Shown: one piece after another, positions 1 through 8,449 of the stretch
Position numbering within the stretch: position 1 is the first letter of the stretch
Layout: each line of letters opens with the position of its first letter
From: Gammaproteobacteria bacterium
GTDB lineage: Bacteria; Pseudomonadota; Gammaproteobacteria; Steroidobacterales; Woeseiaceae
Direction: 5' to 3'
Length of the DNA stretch: 64,000 nt
Assembly (NCBI GenBank): GCA_022600955.1
Contig: JAHZJK010000024.1
Span: forward strand, 310,003 to 374,002
The notes under the pieces: model-generated
Database searches by the model: none
The model's input: only the letters and a program-made list of their open reading frames with translations
Told to the model about the DNA's origin: nothing
Made by a program: the position numbers and the translations under genes

Positions 1-499
1 ATGGTAGTTCGCCATCCTTGTTGCGCATGCGTTGCCACATACGTTGTACGTGCTCGCCGTTTTCGCTCAATGGGAAGGTCTGTGCCGCAGCAGGCAGCGA
101 AAGTTTTTGTTCCTCGGTGAGCAATGTCGGGCCGGACATGGCGATTGCGGTAACGATGCGAGGTCGTATTGCGGCGATCTCCGCTGCGATAGAGGCGCCA
201 GTGTGATGGCCAAAAAGACAACATGCATCGAGACCCAGCTCGTCAAAGAACTCCAGCATTGCATCTGCGAAATCCGTGATGCTGGAGTCACCGGGTAGCG
301 GATCACTCATACCCATGCCCGGAATATCCGGTGCAAGCAGTCGGAAGTCGGTGGCTAGCAGCTGCATTAGCTGCTCGAACATCGCCGAATTACTTGGCGT
401 CTGGTGCAGCAGCACGACCACTGGCTTGTTCGTCGTGCCAGCGAAGCGATAGTGCATCTGGCCAAATGACACCGGTACATAGCCACGACCCGCATTCAT
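1..499 (-). CDS. Alpha/beta hydrolase with altered nucleophile elbow (3' part outside window)
   Basis: Read on the minus strand from ATG at 499; the C-terminal part lies beyond base 1. About 166 residues are visible. The fold is shown by the strand ending in LLHQTP (residues 30-35, oxyanion region), the DIPGMGMSDP loop (58-67) and the nucleophile elbow FGHHTG (96-101). In this family the elbow is G-x-S-x-G; here residue 99 is His, so a normal serine-hydrolase mechanism is doubtful. The ATG overlaps the stop of the upstream aldehyde dehydrogenase (ATGA), making it the fourth gene of a leftward operon with two aldehyde dehydrogenases and an acyl-CoA dehydrogenase. The substrate is unknown. The fold is clear; the enzymatic role is not. 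Confidence 0.8.
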   Translation of the reverse strand, partial: MNAGRGYVPVSFGQMHYRFAGTTNKPVVVLLHQTPSNSAMFEQLMQLLATDFRLLAPDIPGMGMSDPLPGDSSITDFADAMLEFFDELGLDACCLFGHHTGASIAAEIAAIRPRIVTAIAMSGPTLLTEEQKLSLPAAAQTFPLSENGEHVQRMWQRMRNKDGELP

Positions 500-1944
500 T
501 GAGCACCGCCAAGTTCGATGCTGACCCACTTGAGCTCAGAAAACTCGAGTGTTGAGTAGTGGCCGCCGCTCTTCCCGAGACCTGACATGCCCAGACCACC
601 AATTGGTGCCAGCGCATTGCTCTGAAACGAGTGCATACCGATGTGCACTGAACCAGCTCGGATTTGACGCGCGGCGCGAAAAGCCCACTTGACGTTGCTG
701 GTCAGGACCGCCGCAGAGAGGCCAAAGTCGCTGTCGTTCGCAATAGAGATTGCGTCGTCAAGGTCGACCGCCGCCACGAGGGATGCTATAGGGCCGAAGC
801 TTTCATCGCGCCACAATGTCGAATCTCGCGGCGGTTCAACGACGATCGTTGGTTCATACACAAGGCCTTGTCTGACTTTGCCACCAGTCAACAATGTCGC
901 ACCTCGCTCGAGGGCATCTTGCTGGTGCTGCTGAATCTTGGCCAATGCATTGCGGCTGATTACCGGTCCGTATACACATGCCGGATCCAGTTGATCGCCT
1001 ATTGGCAAGGACTCAAGGCAGGATTTGAGTTCTGCTGAAAAGTCATCATAGACAGGCGCCTCAACAATCATTCTCGAGTTCGCCATGCAAATCTGGCCAG
1101 CATGAGCAAACATGCCTTCTGCGGCGATGCGTGCTGCCTCTCGCGGATCGGCGTCGCGCAGCACGAGTACGGCACTCTTGCCTCCCAGCTCGAGCTGCAC
1201 TCGCCGCATACGCTGCATGGCGGCACTACCGACGGCAACACCTGTTGCGGTAGACCCCGTTAGTGCTACGCAGTCGATGTCAGTGTGTGATACCAATGGC
1301 TCACCACAGTCCTGTGGAAAGCCGGTGACCACATTGACGGTGCCATCCGGAATGCCAGCTTCCTTGAGGATGCTGGCATAGGTCATCGCGGTAAGCGGTG
1401 TCTCTTCAGATGGCTTGATGACGACACTGTTGCCGGCAGCCAATGGAAACGCAGACATCTTCACGGTAAGTGACAGCGGTGCGTTGTACGGCGCGATAAC
1501 AGCAACAACGCCTATTGCCTCGCGAAATACCATCGATACACGGTCGTTGCGATCGTTCGGAAAGGTGTCGCCGTACAAGCGACGCGCTTCACCTGCCGCA
1601 GTCCGGAGCAGGTCGACGGAGTAAGCGATTTCGCCGCGTGCCTTGCTGATCGTCGAACCACTCTCCTGCATTAGCGTTTGCAAAATGCGTTGCTCGCCCT
1701 GCGCGGCAATAATATCCGCGGCTCTGAGCAAGGCCGCCTCTCGCTGTGCTGGGGACATTGTTTGCCAGCGCGCAAAGCCGATACGTGCCGCTGTGACGGC
1801 CTTGTCTACATCATTCACGGTCGCAGTTGCTGCGTGACCGATAACTTCTTCGGTCGCCGGCGAGAATACTTCGAAGCATGCATTGCCCGTTGCGGCAACC
1901 ATGTTGCCGTCGATGAAGAGACCGTTGTTGATGAGCGCAGTCAC
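496..1944 (-). CDS. NAD(P)-dependent aldehyde dehydrogenase (ALDH superfamily)
   Basis: A soluble enzyme predicted to oxidise an aldehyde to its carboxylic acid with NAD(P)+. From a GTG start at 1944 it has 482 residues, the usual ALDH length. The frame stays open further upstream, but that would run deep into the preceding gene. Landmarks are PYNAP with the oxyanion Asn154, the cofactor segment around IKPSE (176-180), the general base Glu252 in LELGGKS and catalytic Cys286 in GQICMAN. It is third in an operon (acyl-CoA dehydrogenase, ALDH, ALDH, hydrolase), starting 5 bases after the previous stop. Context suggests catabolism of an acyl or isoprenoid-type side chain, but the substrate cannot be read from sequence. 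Confidence 0.88.
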   Translation of the reverse strand: MTALINNGLFIDGNMVAATGNACFEVFSPATEEVIGHAATATVNDVDKAVTAARIGFARWQTMSPAQREAALLRAADIIAAQGEQRILQTLMQESGSTISKARGEIAYSVDLLRTAAGEARRLYGDTFPNDRNDRVSMVFREAIGVVAVIAPYNAPLSLTVKMSAFPLAAGNSVVIKPSEETPLTAMTYASILKEAGIPDGTVNVVTGFPQDCGEPLVSHTDIDCVALTGSTATGVAVGSAAMQRMRRVQLELGGKSAVLVLRDADPREAARIAAEGMFAHAGQICMANSRMIVEAPVYDDFSAELKSCLESLPIGDQLDPACVYGPVISRNALAKIQQHQQDALERGATLLTGGKVRQGLVYEPTIVVEPPRDSTLWRDESFGPIASLVAAVDLDDAISIANDSDFGLSAAVLTSNVKWAFRAARQIRAGSVHIGMHSFQSNALAPIGGLGMSGLGKSGGHYSTLEFSELKWVSIELGGAQ

Positions 1945-1949
1945 AATTC

Positions 1950-3410
1950 TTAGTCCGGCACCCCTTGTGGAACGCCTATCACACGCGAGCCACGAAAGAA
2001 CTCGAAAGTCTCGCGCGTGCCTTCTTCCCCAAGTCCGCTTAGCTTCCACGCCGGCCGCGGCGCACTCGGGTGCGGGCTAAAGAGCGTGACTGAGTTGACC
2101 TTGGCCATTCCGGTATCCAGCTGGCGGGCGACCGTGTATGCCTGTTCTCGCGGGCCGAAAACATAGGCGGCGAGGCCAAAAGGCGCCTGGTTGGCAAGTG
2201 TTACCGCATCATTAATATTCGTATAGCTGTGCACCGTCGCAACCGGACCGAAGACTTCCTCCAGCGCATCCTGAGGGGCTATCCCCTTGACCAGCGCAGG
2301 TGCGACAAACCATCCGTCGAGGTCGGGCAATCGCGTGCTCTGCAGCACCTCGCCGCCCATTTTCCGATACGCATCGATGGCGTCGACGACGTGAGCTCTG
2401 TGTTGTTCGTGTACCAGCGGGCCGAGTTGCGTTGCCGAATCCAATGAGCTGCCTGCATTCAATTGCGCGAGTTTGTGCAACGTCGCGTCGAGTACTTCGT
2501 CGAGCATCGACTCATGCACAATGAGTCGACCCAGCGCGCGGCACCACTGGCCATTTAATGTTGTGAGGGAGGTCATGATGCCGTCCACGACGGCATCGAG
2601 GTCGGCGCCGGGGAGTACGATCAGCGGGTTGTTCCCGCCGAGCTCAAGCTGCGCGGGCTTGATCTGGTTTGCACATGCTGCAGCAACAGCCCGGCCTGCC
2701 TGCAAACCGCCGGTAAACGAAACAGCTGCGATACGTGGGTCACCGACAATGGCGGCACCGGTCATACCGTCGCCATGCAGCAACTGGAATACGCCAGTCG
2801 GAAGTCCGAGCTGGCTAATCGCAGCGGCAATGAGTTGCCCGGACAGCGGTGCCCATTCGGACGGCTTGAAGACAACCGGGCAGCCAGCCGCCAGGGCGCT
2901 GGCGAGTTTATGGCATGCGATTCCAGATGGTGCATTCCATGGTCCGACTATTGCCGCCGGGCCCAGAGGCAAGCGTTCCACAACAAAGTTTGTCTCGCTG
3001 CGAACTTGAGTGGCTTCGGCGGCAAGCTCCGCGGCCGCGCGAAAAGCTGCGCCGCACACGCGCCCAATAGTGCGCGTATGTGTGATGGGGACGCCTGTCA
3101 GGCGCGCATCTACCTCCGCCATATCGTCCACAATCTCTTCGAGGGCAGCTGCAATGGCGTTGAGCTTCGCCGCTCTTTGTTCCCCGGTGAGATTGCGCCA
3201 GGTTGCGTCTCGATGAGCCTGGTCGGCGGCGGTGATTGCGGCATCTATCTGTTGCGGCGTGGATCCAAGCTGCTTGAATAGTGGTTCACCGGTGTTGCTG
3301 TCACATACCGTACGTGTGAGTTCAACGGCCGGCGCCTGCCAGCTACCTGCAATGTAGTTCTGCAGCGTTGTTTCTCCATCCCGGAGACAGACTTCAGCTG
3401 GTCTTGACAC
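1950..3410 (-). CDS. Second aldehyde dehydrogenase (ALDH superfamily)
   Basis: A 486-residue ALDH paralogue of the neighbouring gene. Catalytic features are all present: Asn159 in GPWNAP, Glu256 in LELGGN, and Cys290 in LNGQWCRA, followed by EEVFGPVATV near the C-terminus. The GQWC context differs from the GQIC of its neighbour, so the two probably take different substrates. The start at 3410 overlaps the end of the upstream acyl-CoA dehydrogenase by 17 bases, indicating translational coupling. The succession of acyl-CoA dehydrogenase and two ALDHs fits stepwise oxidation of an alcohol- or aldehyde-derived chain; phytol released from chlorophyll is one possible source, given the genes further right, but this is inference. 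Confidence 0.87.
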   Translation of the reverse strand: MSRPAEVCLRDGETTLQNYIAGSWQAPAVELTRTVCDSNTGEPLFKQLGSTPQQIDAAITAADQAHRDATWRNLTGEQRAAKLNAIAAALEEIVDDMAEVDARLTGVPITHTRTIGRVCGAAFRAAAELAAEATQVRSETNFVVERLPLGPAAIVGPWNAPSGIACHKLASALAAGCPVVFKPSEWAPLSGQLIAAAISQLGLPTGVFQLLHGDGMTGAAIVGDPRIAAVSFTGGLQAGRAVAAACANQIKPAQLELGGNNPLIVLPGADLDAVVDGIMTSLTTLNGQWCRALGRLIVHESMLDEVLDATLHKLAQLNAGSSLDSATQLGPLVHEQHRAHVVDAIDAYRKMGGEVLQSTRLPDLDGWFVAPALVKGIAPQDALEEVFGPVATVHSYTNINDAVTLANQAPFGLAAYVFGPREQAYTVARQLDTGMAKVNSVTLFSPHPSAPRPAWKLSGLGEEGTRETFEFFRGSRVIGVPQGVPD

Positions 3411-4665
3411 CGAATTGCGCCTGTTCGTCTTCGCTAATTTCGATTTGCGCCGCCATCAGGCGACCGCGTTCGGCCGGAAAAGCCTGCACCAGTGACATTG
3501 CCATCTCGCGTAAAGTGCGGGCATACGGCTGCGAGTTACTGGTGCCCGACGTTCCGGCACACTTAAGCGCATTGACCGCTACGCGAAAACCGTGTTCTGC
3601 AACCTGGCCCTTACAAAGTCGCCAGCGTTGTACGACTTTCTGTTTGTCTAGCAGAGGGGGTTCACTTGTTTCAAGTTCCAGCTGGCGCCGGAGCCATAGC
3701 ATCGCCGATTCGAGATCAACGAGCATTTCGCCGATCAGCTGCTGGTGCATGGGCGATGTTCCAAGTGGGCGACCCGTATCGGCAAATGTTTTATCGTTGA
3801 GCATCGCGATTGTGGTGTTGTACACAGACCAGGCTGCACCGGCATAGACCGCCAGGCTGGCAAGTTGATTGCCGACGAATGAGCCGCGACTCATCTGCAT
3901 GCAGCGAATGAATGCCCCGGGAACGGCGAGCGCGTCTTCATCAGCAACGAAAACCTTCTCGAGCACCAGGCCGTGTGTCGCTGTACCGCGCATGCCCAGC
4001 GCATCCCACTTTTCCCTCTCGCTTACGCCGCTGGCATCACGATCGACAAAAAACGTGCACAAGCCGCTCGCGTCCTTATGGCCAGCCAGGTTCGCCGTTA
4101 TCAGGTAACGGTCAGCAACGCCTGTCGCACAGCCAAAAGACTTTATGCCGGACACCTGAAAACCGCCATCGACAGGCGTTGCCTCAGTGTTAATCGTTAT
4201 AGCGGCACTCTCCGACTTAACGGATTCGCTGGCGAAATTCGCAAGCCACTTGCTGTCGCGGCCCATCGTATACAAGACTTTTTCGGCGAAGCGCTCGACC
4301 TGTGGTGCCTCATCTGAATTGAAAAGACCCGCCTCCAGCGCCTCCAGTGCAAGCATGCCGCGCGAAGCTGCACTGCAATGAAAAAAGTAGGCAAGGGCGG
4401 TGGACGGGCATGCAGAACCCATTGCGAACGTTGTTGCCGCCAAATCGCGCAAACCGCCGCCGAGTCCACCATAGGCTTGCGGAATGATCAGACCGAGCAG
4501 GCCGGCTTCTGAAAGCGTTGCGACATGCTCCACACAGAACTCGCCGCCGCGGTCGACCTCGGTTGCGCGGTCGCGCAATTGAGGTAATACCGCTTCTACA
4601 CGAGCGGCGCGTTCGAGTTCAGCAGCGCTCATGCGCTCGACGAGGTTTTCGCCAGTCAGTGCCAT
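3394..4665 (-). CDS. Acyl-CoA dehydrogenase-like flavoprotein
   Basis: A 423-residue member of the acyl-CoA dehydrogenase superfamily. The N-terminal helical domain holds GLIIPQAYGGLGGG and the family's SACPSTALAYFFH-type segment; the central beta domain has KSFGCATGVADRYL and the substrate-lid region RGTATHGLVLEKVFV. The C-terminal helical domain is present. The catalytic Glu and the arginine-rich C-terminal signature are not obvious, so it may be one of the acyl-CoA-dehydrogenase-like oxygenases or oxidases that use reduced flavin rather than a true beta-oxidation enzyme. A strong Shine-Dalgarno (AGGGGGA) lies 6 bases upstream of ATG 4665. It is the first gene of the operon, 53 bases downstream of a Crp/Fnr-type palindrome. 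Confidence 0.8.
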   Translation of the reverse strand: MALTGENLVERMSAAELERAARVEAVLPQLRDRATEVDRGGEFCVEHVATLSEAGLLGLIIPQAYGGLGGGLRDLAATTFAMGSACPSTALAYFFHCSAASRGMLALEALEAGLFNSDEAPQVERFAEKVLYTMGRDSKWLANFASESVKSESAAITINTEATPVDGGFQVSGIKSFGCATGVADRYLITANLAGHKDASGLCTFFVDRDASGVSEREKWDALGMRGTATHGLVLEKVFVADEDALAVPGAFIRCMQMSRGSFVGNQLASLAVYAGAAWSVYNTTIAMLNDKTFADTGRPLGTSPMHQQLIGEMLVDLESAMLWLRRQLELETSEPPLLDKQKVVQRWRLCKGQVAEHGFRVAVNALKCAGTSGTSNSQPYARTLREMAMSLVQAFPAERGRLMAAQIEISEDEQAQFGVKTS

Positions 4666-4718
4666 GCAATCCCCCTGTACAGGAAGATTAAATGTGCCTT
4701 TCGACCTCTGTCTCAGCT

Positions 4719-4732
4719 ATGACATTTGTCAA
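4719..4732. promoter_or_regulatory. Crp/Fnr-type operator, box A (ATGAC-ATTT-GTCAA)
   Basis: A near-perfect palindrome with 5-base arms and a 4-base spacer, the geometry of FNR/DNR-class sites. Its centre is about 60 bases before the acyl-CoA dehydrogenase start at 4665, and a TTTAAT-like -10 lies between them on the minus strand (about 4687-4692). Its core TGACATTTGTCA is identical to that of box D at 21172. It overlaps the stop codon of the nitrilase gene. Confidence 0.65.
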
Positions 4733-6303
4733 TCTGTCTGCAGCATTGCTTGCAATATCTGCCAGGGGCGTGACGCAAGCAAATGGGTATTTCTGGAGCA
4801 CTCCTTGTTGCTGGCGGCGGCTGGATGAATCTCCGCGGCGAGCAGCTCTCCATCACTTTCTGCGCGAAACACAACTGGCGCGCTCAGCAATCCGTCAAAA
4901 GGCCGCTCATGCCATTCGGCCATTATCGTGAAATCTTTTTGCAGCGACGCTATGACGGACCCACGTACGCCTGGGGCTGCGGATGCCAGCACGATGTTTA
5001 CACGGTTTTCCGCTGATCGCTCAACAACACCTGTGCGGCCCTCCCAGTCTTCCTGCAATTGCGCTGGAACCATGACGGTACTGACGCTCTGCAGCGCTGC
5101 CAGTCGCACTGTTTCCGGATAGGCGATGTCGTCGCCGCTGAGTACGGCGATGCGCCCATACTGTGTGTCGGCGACTTCAATGCGCGCCGCTTTGTCAGCC
5201 GCGTGAATGGACTCCTGGGTAAGCAGTACGCCGCCCGAGTCCAGTAGCTGCACTTGTTCGCCACATGCCGTTCCAGCTGCAACGAGCACATTCGCGGGGA
5301 TGCGGAGTTGTGTTGCGTCCAGTCCAGCCGCAAGACACACGAGCTTCGCGCCGGCAGCTATCGCGGCATCGAAGTCGTCCAGGGTGGCTATCGCCGCTGC
5401 TGCCACGTCAGACGGCGCGTGAATCTCGATCGTTTGTTCCGCGGGATTCTCGCCCAGGTCGGAATAGAAAGAAGGGCGTCGCGAAGCGAAAATGTCGCTG
5501 CCATTCGGACGCGATTTATCGTTGGCAACCGCGGGCTGAATGTCAGCAAAAATAATTTCCTCTCCCTTGCCGGCCAGGGCAAGTACCGATCCATCGGGCG
5601 CTACAATCTGGCTGTCACCCGCGCCGTCGAGAAAATGTGGCGGGATGCTGGTTGCTGCACTGACAGGCGCGACCAGATCCTCCGGGATCAGTGGTCCGAC
5701 CTTGTTTGCCGCTACGACCCAGACCTTGTTCTCGGCCGCACGTACCGGAATATGCAGGGAGCCTTCGTCGAGTGCGAATGAGTTGAGGCTGTTGCACAGG
5801 ACCTCGGCACCGCGCAGCGCGAGGCAGCGCGGGGTTTCATTGATGACGCCATCCATGCACGAATACATGGCAAGGCGTCCAAGCGGTGTCGCGATTACAG
5901 GGCCTGCCTCAGTTGCCGGATCCAGAAAGTCGTTCTCGTGTCCGATCAGGACCTGCTTGTTCGTTGTACCAAGAATGCTGCCGTCCGGCGCCATCATGAT
6001 ACTGGTGCCGGTGACACGGTTTGCGGCTCGCCGTAGCGTGCAATTGATCACAACGTGCGCGGATATATCGCGCACCGCGGCGGCGATCTGCCGCAGAAAC
6101 TCGCCGTCAAAATCGACCGAGACCCGATAGCAATGCTCAGCGTCGTCATACCACGAACAATGATTCGCGAACTCGGGCAATACCAACAGGTCAGGCTTGT
6201 TTTTACCTGCCTCCCGGATTACACGCAGGCACGTTTCCAGGTTCTTGTGAACGTCATTGCCGACGTGAAATTGCGCCGCGGATACTCGAATTGTGCGATT
6301 CAT
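4729..6303 (-). CDS. Nitrilase-superfamily amidohydrolase with a second, degenerate nitrilase domain
   Basis: A 524-residue protein, about twice the usual 270. Residues 1 to about 285 form a complete carbon-nitrogen hydrolase domain with the catalytic triad Glu44 (LPEF), Lys116 (TNKQVL) and Cys149 (SCMDG), ending in FADIQPAV. It should hydrolyse a non-peptide C-N bond (amide, carbamoyl or nitrile). From about residue 300 the fold seems to repeat: LVCLAAGL aligns with the Glu strand but has Ala325, and AVLSGDDIAYPETVR aligns with the Cys region but has Gly390, so the second half cannot be catalytic by the same mechanism. The gene stands alone between the operon to its left and the divergent 6387 operon to its right. 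The substrate is unknown; a monoamide from tetrapyrrole ring fragments is only a guess. Confidence 0.82.
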   Translation of the reverse strand: MNRTIRVSAAQFHVGNDVHKNLETCLRVIREAGKNKPDLLVLPEFANHCSWYDDAEHCYRVSVDFDGEFLRQIAAAVRDISAHVVINCTLRRAANRVTGTSIMMAPDGSILGTTNKQVLIGHENDFLDPATEAGPVIATPLGRLAMYSCMDGVINETPRCLALRGAEVLCNSLNSFALDEGSLHIPVRAAENKVWVVAANKVGPLIPEDLVAPVSAATSIPPHFLDGAGDSQIVAPDGSVLALAGKGEEIIFADIQPAVANDKSRPNGSDIFASRRPSFYSDLGENPAEQTIEIHAPSDVAAAAIATLDDFDAAIAAGAKLVCLAAGLDATQLRIPANVLVAAGTACGEQVQLLDSGGVLLTQESIHAADKAARIEVADTQYGRIAVLSGDDIAYPETVRLAALQSVSTVMVPAQLQEDWEGRTGVVERSAENRVNIVLASAAPGVRGSVIASLQKDFTIMAEWHERPFDGLLSAPVVFRAESDGELLAAEIHPAAASNKECSRNTHLLASRPWQILQAMLQTD

Positions 6304-6386
6304 AGGGGTTTGCTTTATTGGAAAAGAGTTGTACTAATAGGCTATCAATATGTCATTTGGGTCGCGCTCGCAAGCCCTGCACCAAC

Positions 6387-7091
6387 ATGGAAAACTACAC
6401 ACTAAGCCTGGCGCTGTTCGACTATCTGCCTGTAATTGCAGCGGGTTTCGGTCTCTACCTGATCTGCAAATATTGTGGCTCACTCGTCGCATACAGTGGC
6501 GTCTGGATTGTATTGATTCCCGCGATCGCGCTGACCGGCGGTGTGCTGAAGGCGAGCTGGAAGCTTCTGTACGCGCTGAATGGCAGCAATATCGGCTGGA
6601 TGTCTGACCAGCTGTTTTTCTTCCTGGCAACGGCGTACGTGATGATGGCGGCGCTGATACTTCGCTCGCTTCGGGCGTACGGAACAGGCGTCACTCTGAA
6701 TCGCAACTGGTGGCTGGCGCCGCTGGCGCTGGCTGGCATTATTGTTGCCGCCGCGTTCTATTTGTATTTCGGTGTCGCTTCGCGCAGCTGGTCCATCTTG
6801 CTGTTGGCAACTCTGTCGATTGCGAACCTGTTGTTTCTTGTGGGCTTGATCAGACATGCTGCGCTGCGCGCGCGCTGGCTGGCCGTTGCAGCATTCTCAG
6901 GAAACCTGGTATTGAGCTACCTGCTGGTCTGGCTGGCGCGGCAGCCGCAAACCCCTGAATTGCAGTGGATTGAAGAGTTTCTGAACCTGGGCAACAACAG
7001 TTTGCTGGCGGTCGGCGCCTGGTTGTTGTTGGCCGCAAACAATGTACAAACGTCCGTGGCAGCCGCCGCGGTCCAACGGGATGACGTATGA
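6387..7091 (+). CDS. Polytopic inner-membrane protein of unknown function
   Basis: I do not recognise the family. From ATG 6387 the product has 234 residues and about seven hydrophobic segments (roughly 10-28, 35-53, 70-88, 102-122, 128-146, 155-173 and 200-218) with short polar loops; no catalytic motif is visible. An upstream start at 6318 would add 23 non-hydrophobic residues and is less likely. The stop overlaps the start of the MFS transporter (ATGA at 7088-7091), so the two are co-translated and may work together. The 15815 gene is another multi-pass protein of similar size in the same region, but I see no clear sequence similarity between them. Confidence 0.75.
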   Translation: MENYTLSLALFDYLPVIAAGFGLYLICKYCGSLVAYSGVWIVLIPAIALTGGVLKASWKLLYALNGSNIGWMSDQLFFFLATAYVMMAALILRSLRAYGTGVTLNRNWWLAPLALAGIIVAAAFYLYFGVASRSWSILLLATLSIANLLFLVGLIRHAALRARWLAVAAFSGNLVLSYLLVWLARQPQTPELQWIEEFLNLGNNSLLAVGAWLLLAANNVQTSVAAAAVQRDDV

Positions 7092-8449
7092 CGAATAGTG
7101 CCACACCGGCGAAACGCATTATCGGCCTGTCCGTTATGCAGAGCGTTACCACCGGCAATCTGTTTAGCTATTACATGGCTTGTCTGGTTGCGATCATGCT
7201 GGCGACTTTTCTCCCGCAGTCGCAAGCGTTCCTGTTAACCGAGTATCTGAGGATTCCGGAGAGCGAGCAGGGCGTCGTTAGTGGCAATCTGAATTTCTGG
7301 GGCGAGATGGTGATCATTGCCACGGTCGGACTATTCGGTGCGTTGTCGGATCGTCTTGGGCGACGGGTAGTCATGGCCTTCGGTTTTCTGGTCATGGGCA
7401 TCGCTTTCTACTTTTATCCGCGCGCAACTGACTTGAATGAGCTTCTGCTGTACCGGCTGATCTACTCGGCCGGAATCGCGGCGGTCAGCTGCATGATCGT
7501 CACCGTCATAGCGGACTACGTACGCGATGTCAGCCGTGGCAAAGCGAGTGGTTTCCTCGGTGTGATGAATGGCCTTGGCGCAATGATTGCTGCATTCGTA
7601 CTGATCAAACTGCCCGCACGTTTCATTGCGAACGGAATGTCACCTCTTGACGCTGGAATAACGACTTTCAATATCGTCATGGTCGTTGCGTTGGCCACCG
7701 CAATAATGATGTGGTTTGGCCTGCAGAAGCGCCCTCCCGAGACTCATGAAGATCGCCCGGGGATTGCGCAAATGATCATCGAGGGTGTCAAAGCCGCAAG
7801 AGACCCGGGGATCGCACTTGCCTATGGTGCGTCGTTTGTTGCACGTGGCAATCTCGCTGTTGTTGGCACCTTTCTCGCTTTGTGGCTCACGACGCATGGC
7901 ACCACGGAACTGGGAATGTCCGCTGCGGACGCATTGTCAAAAGCAGGCATGATTATCGGAATTTCTTACATGGCCGCTTTCGCCGGTGCGCCTTTGTTTG
8001 GTCTCTTGACTGACAGGATGAGCCGCACCGGTGCGTTGATGATTACGTTGGCGACGGCGTTTCTTGGCTATGGCGGTACGTTCTTCGTCACGGACCCGTT
8101 CGGTGGTGTGATGATCTTTTTCATGATCCTGGTGGGACTTAGCGAAGTTGGCTGCATCATTACCAGCGGCGTACTTATTGCCCAGCAATCGCCGGCGCGG
8201 ATTCGTGGTTCGGTCATCGGTATATTTAATCTCACCGGCGCCATCGGAATTCTGGTAGCGAGCAAGGTTGGCGGCTATTTGTTCGACAACTGGCGTGCTG
8301 CCGGGCCTTTCGTGTTTTTCGGTTGTGTTGCGCTCATCGTGTTGGCCTGGGCACTGCTCGTGCAGCGACGTGTAAAACCCCTGGATCCGGGCGCCGGAAA
8401 AGACCACGCGCTTGAGGGCCAGGCCGCCGAAGCCGCGGATTACAGCTAG
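7088..8449 (+). CDS. MFS transporter
   Basis: A 453-residue major facilitator with 12 predicted membrane spans. The loop 2-3 signature appears as GALSDRLGRRVV, and a related GLLTDRMSRTGA follows in the second half. It is clearly paralogous to the transporter at 17335-18642: both contain GIALxYGAxFxxRGxLAV and a conserved IVTVIADY segment. Both flank the RCCR-like and Rieske genes, and each is adjacent to an SDR gene, so import or export of a pathway compound is likely. It is translationally coupled to the membrane protein upstream. Its stop shares the four bases CTAG with the stop of the convergent SDR gene. Confidence 0.88.
   Translation: MTNSATPAKRIIGLSVMQSVTTGNLFSYYMACLVAIMLATFLPQSQAFLLTEYLRIPESEQGVVSGNLNFWGEMVIIATVGLFGALSDRLGRRVVMAFGFLVMGIAFYFYPRATDLNELLLYRLIYSAGIAAVSCMIVTVIADYVRDVSRGKASGFLGVMNGLGAMIAAFVLIKLPARFIANGMSPLDAGITTFNIVMVVALATAIMMWFGLQKRPPETHEDRPGIAQMIIEGVKAARDPGIALAYGASFVARGNLAVVGTFLALWLTTHGTTELGMSAADALSKAGMIIGISYMAAFAGAPLFGLLTDRMSRTGALMITLATAFLGYGGTFFVTDPFGGVMIFFMILVGLSEVGCIITSGVLIAQQSPARIRGSVIGIFNLTGAIGILVASKVGGYLFDNWRAAGPFVFFGCVALIVLAWALLVQRRVKPLDPGAGKDHALEGQAAEAADYS

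Noticed and set aside
5254..5781. Plus-strand frame of 175 codons inside the nitrilase gene
   Set aside because: Antisense to a gene with an intact catalytic triad; composition is Arg/Cys-rich and without motifs.
6340..6360. Fifth Crp/Fnr box upstream of the 6387 operon (ATCAATATGTCAT)
   Set aside because: It contains two right-hand half-sites in direct orientation with wrong spacing, not an inverted pair.
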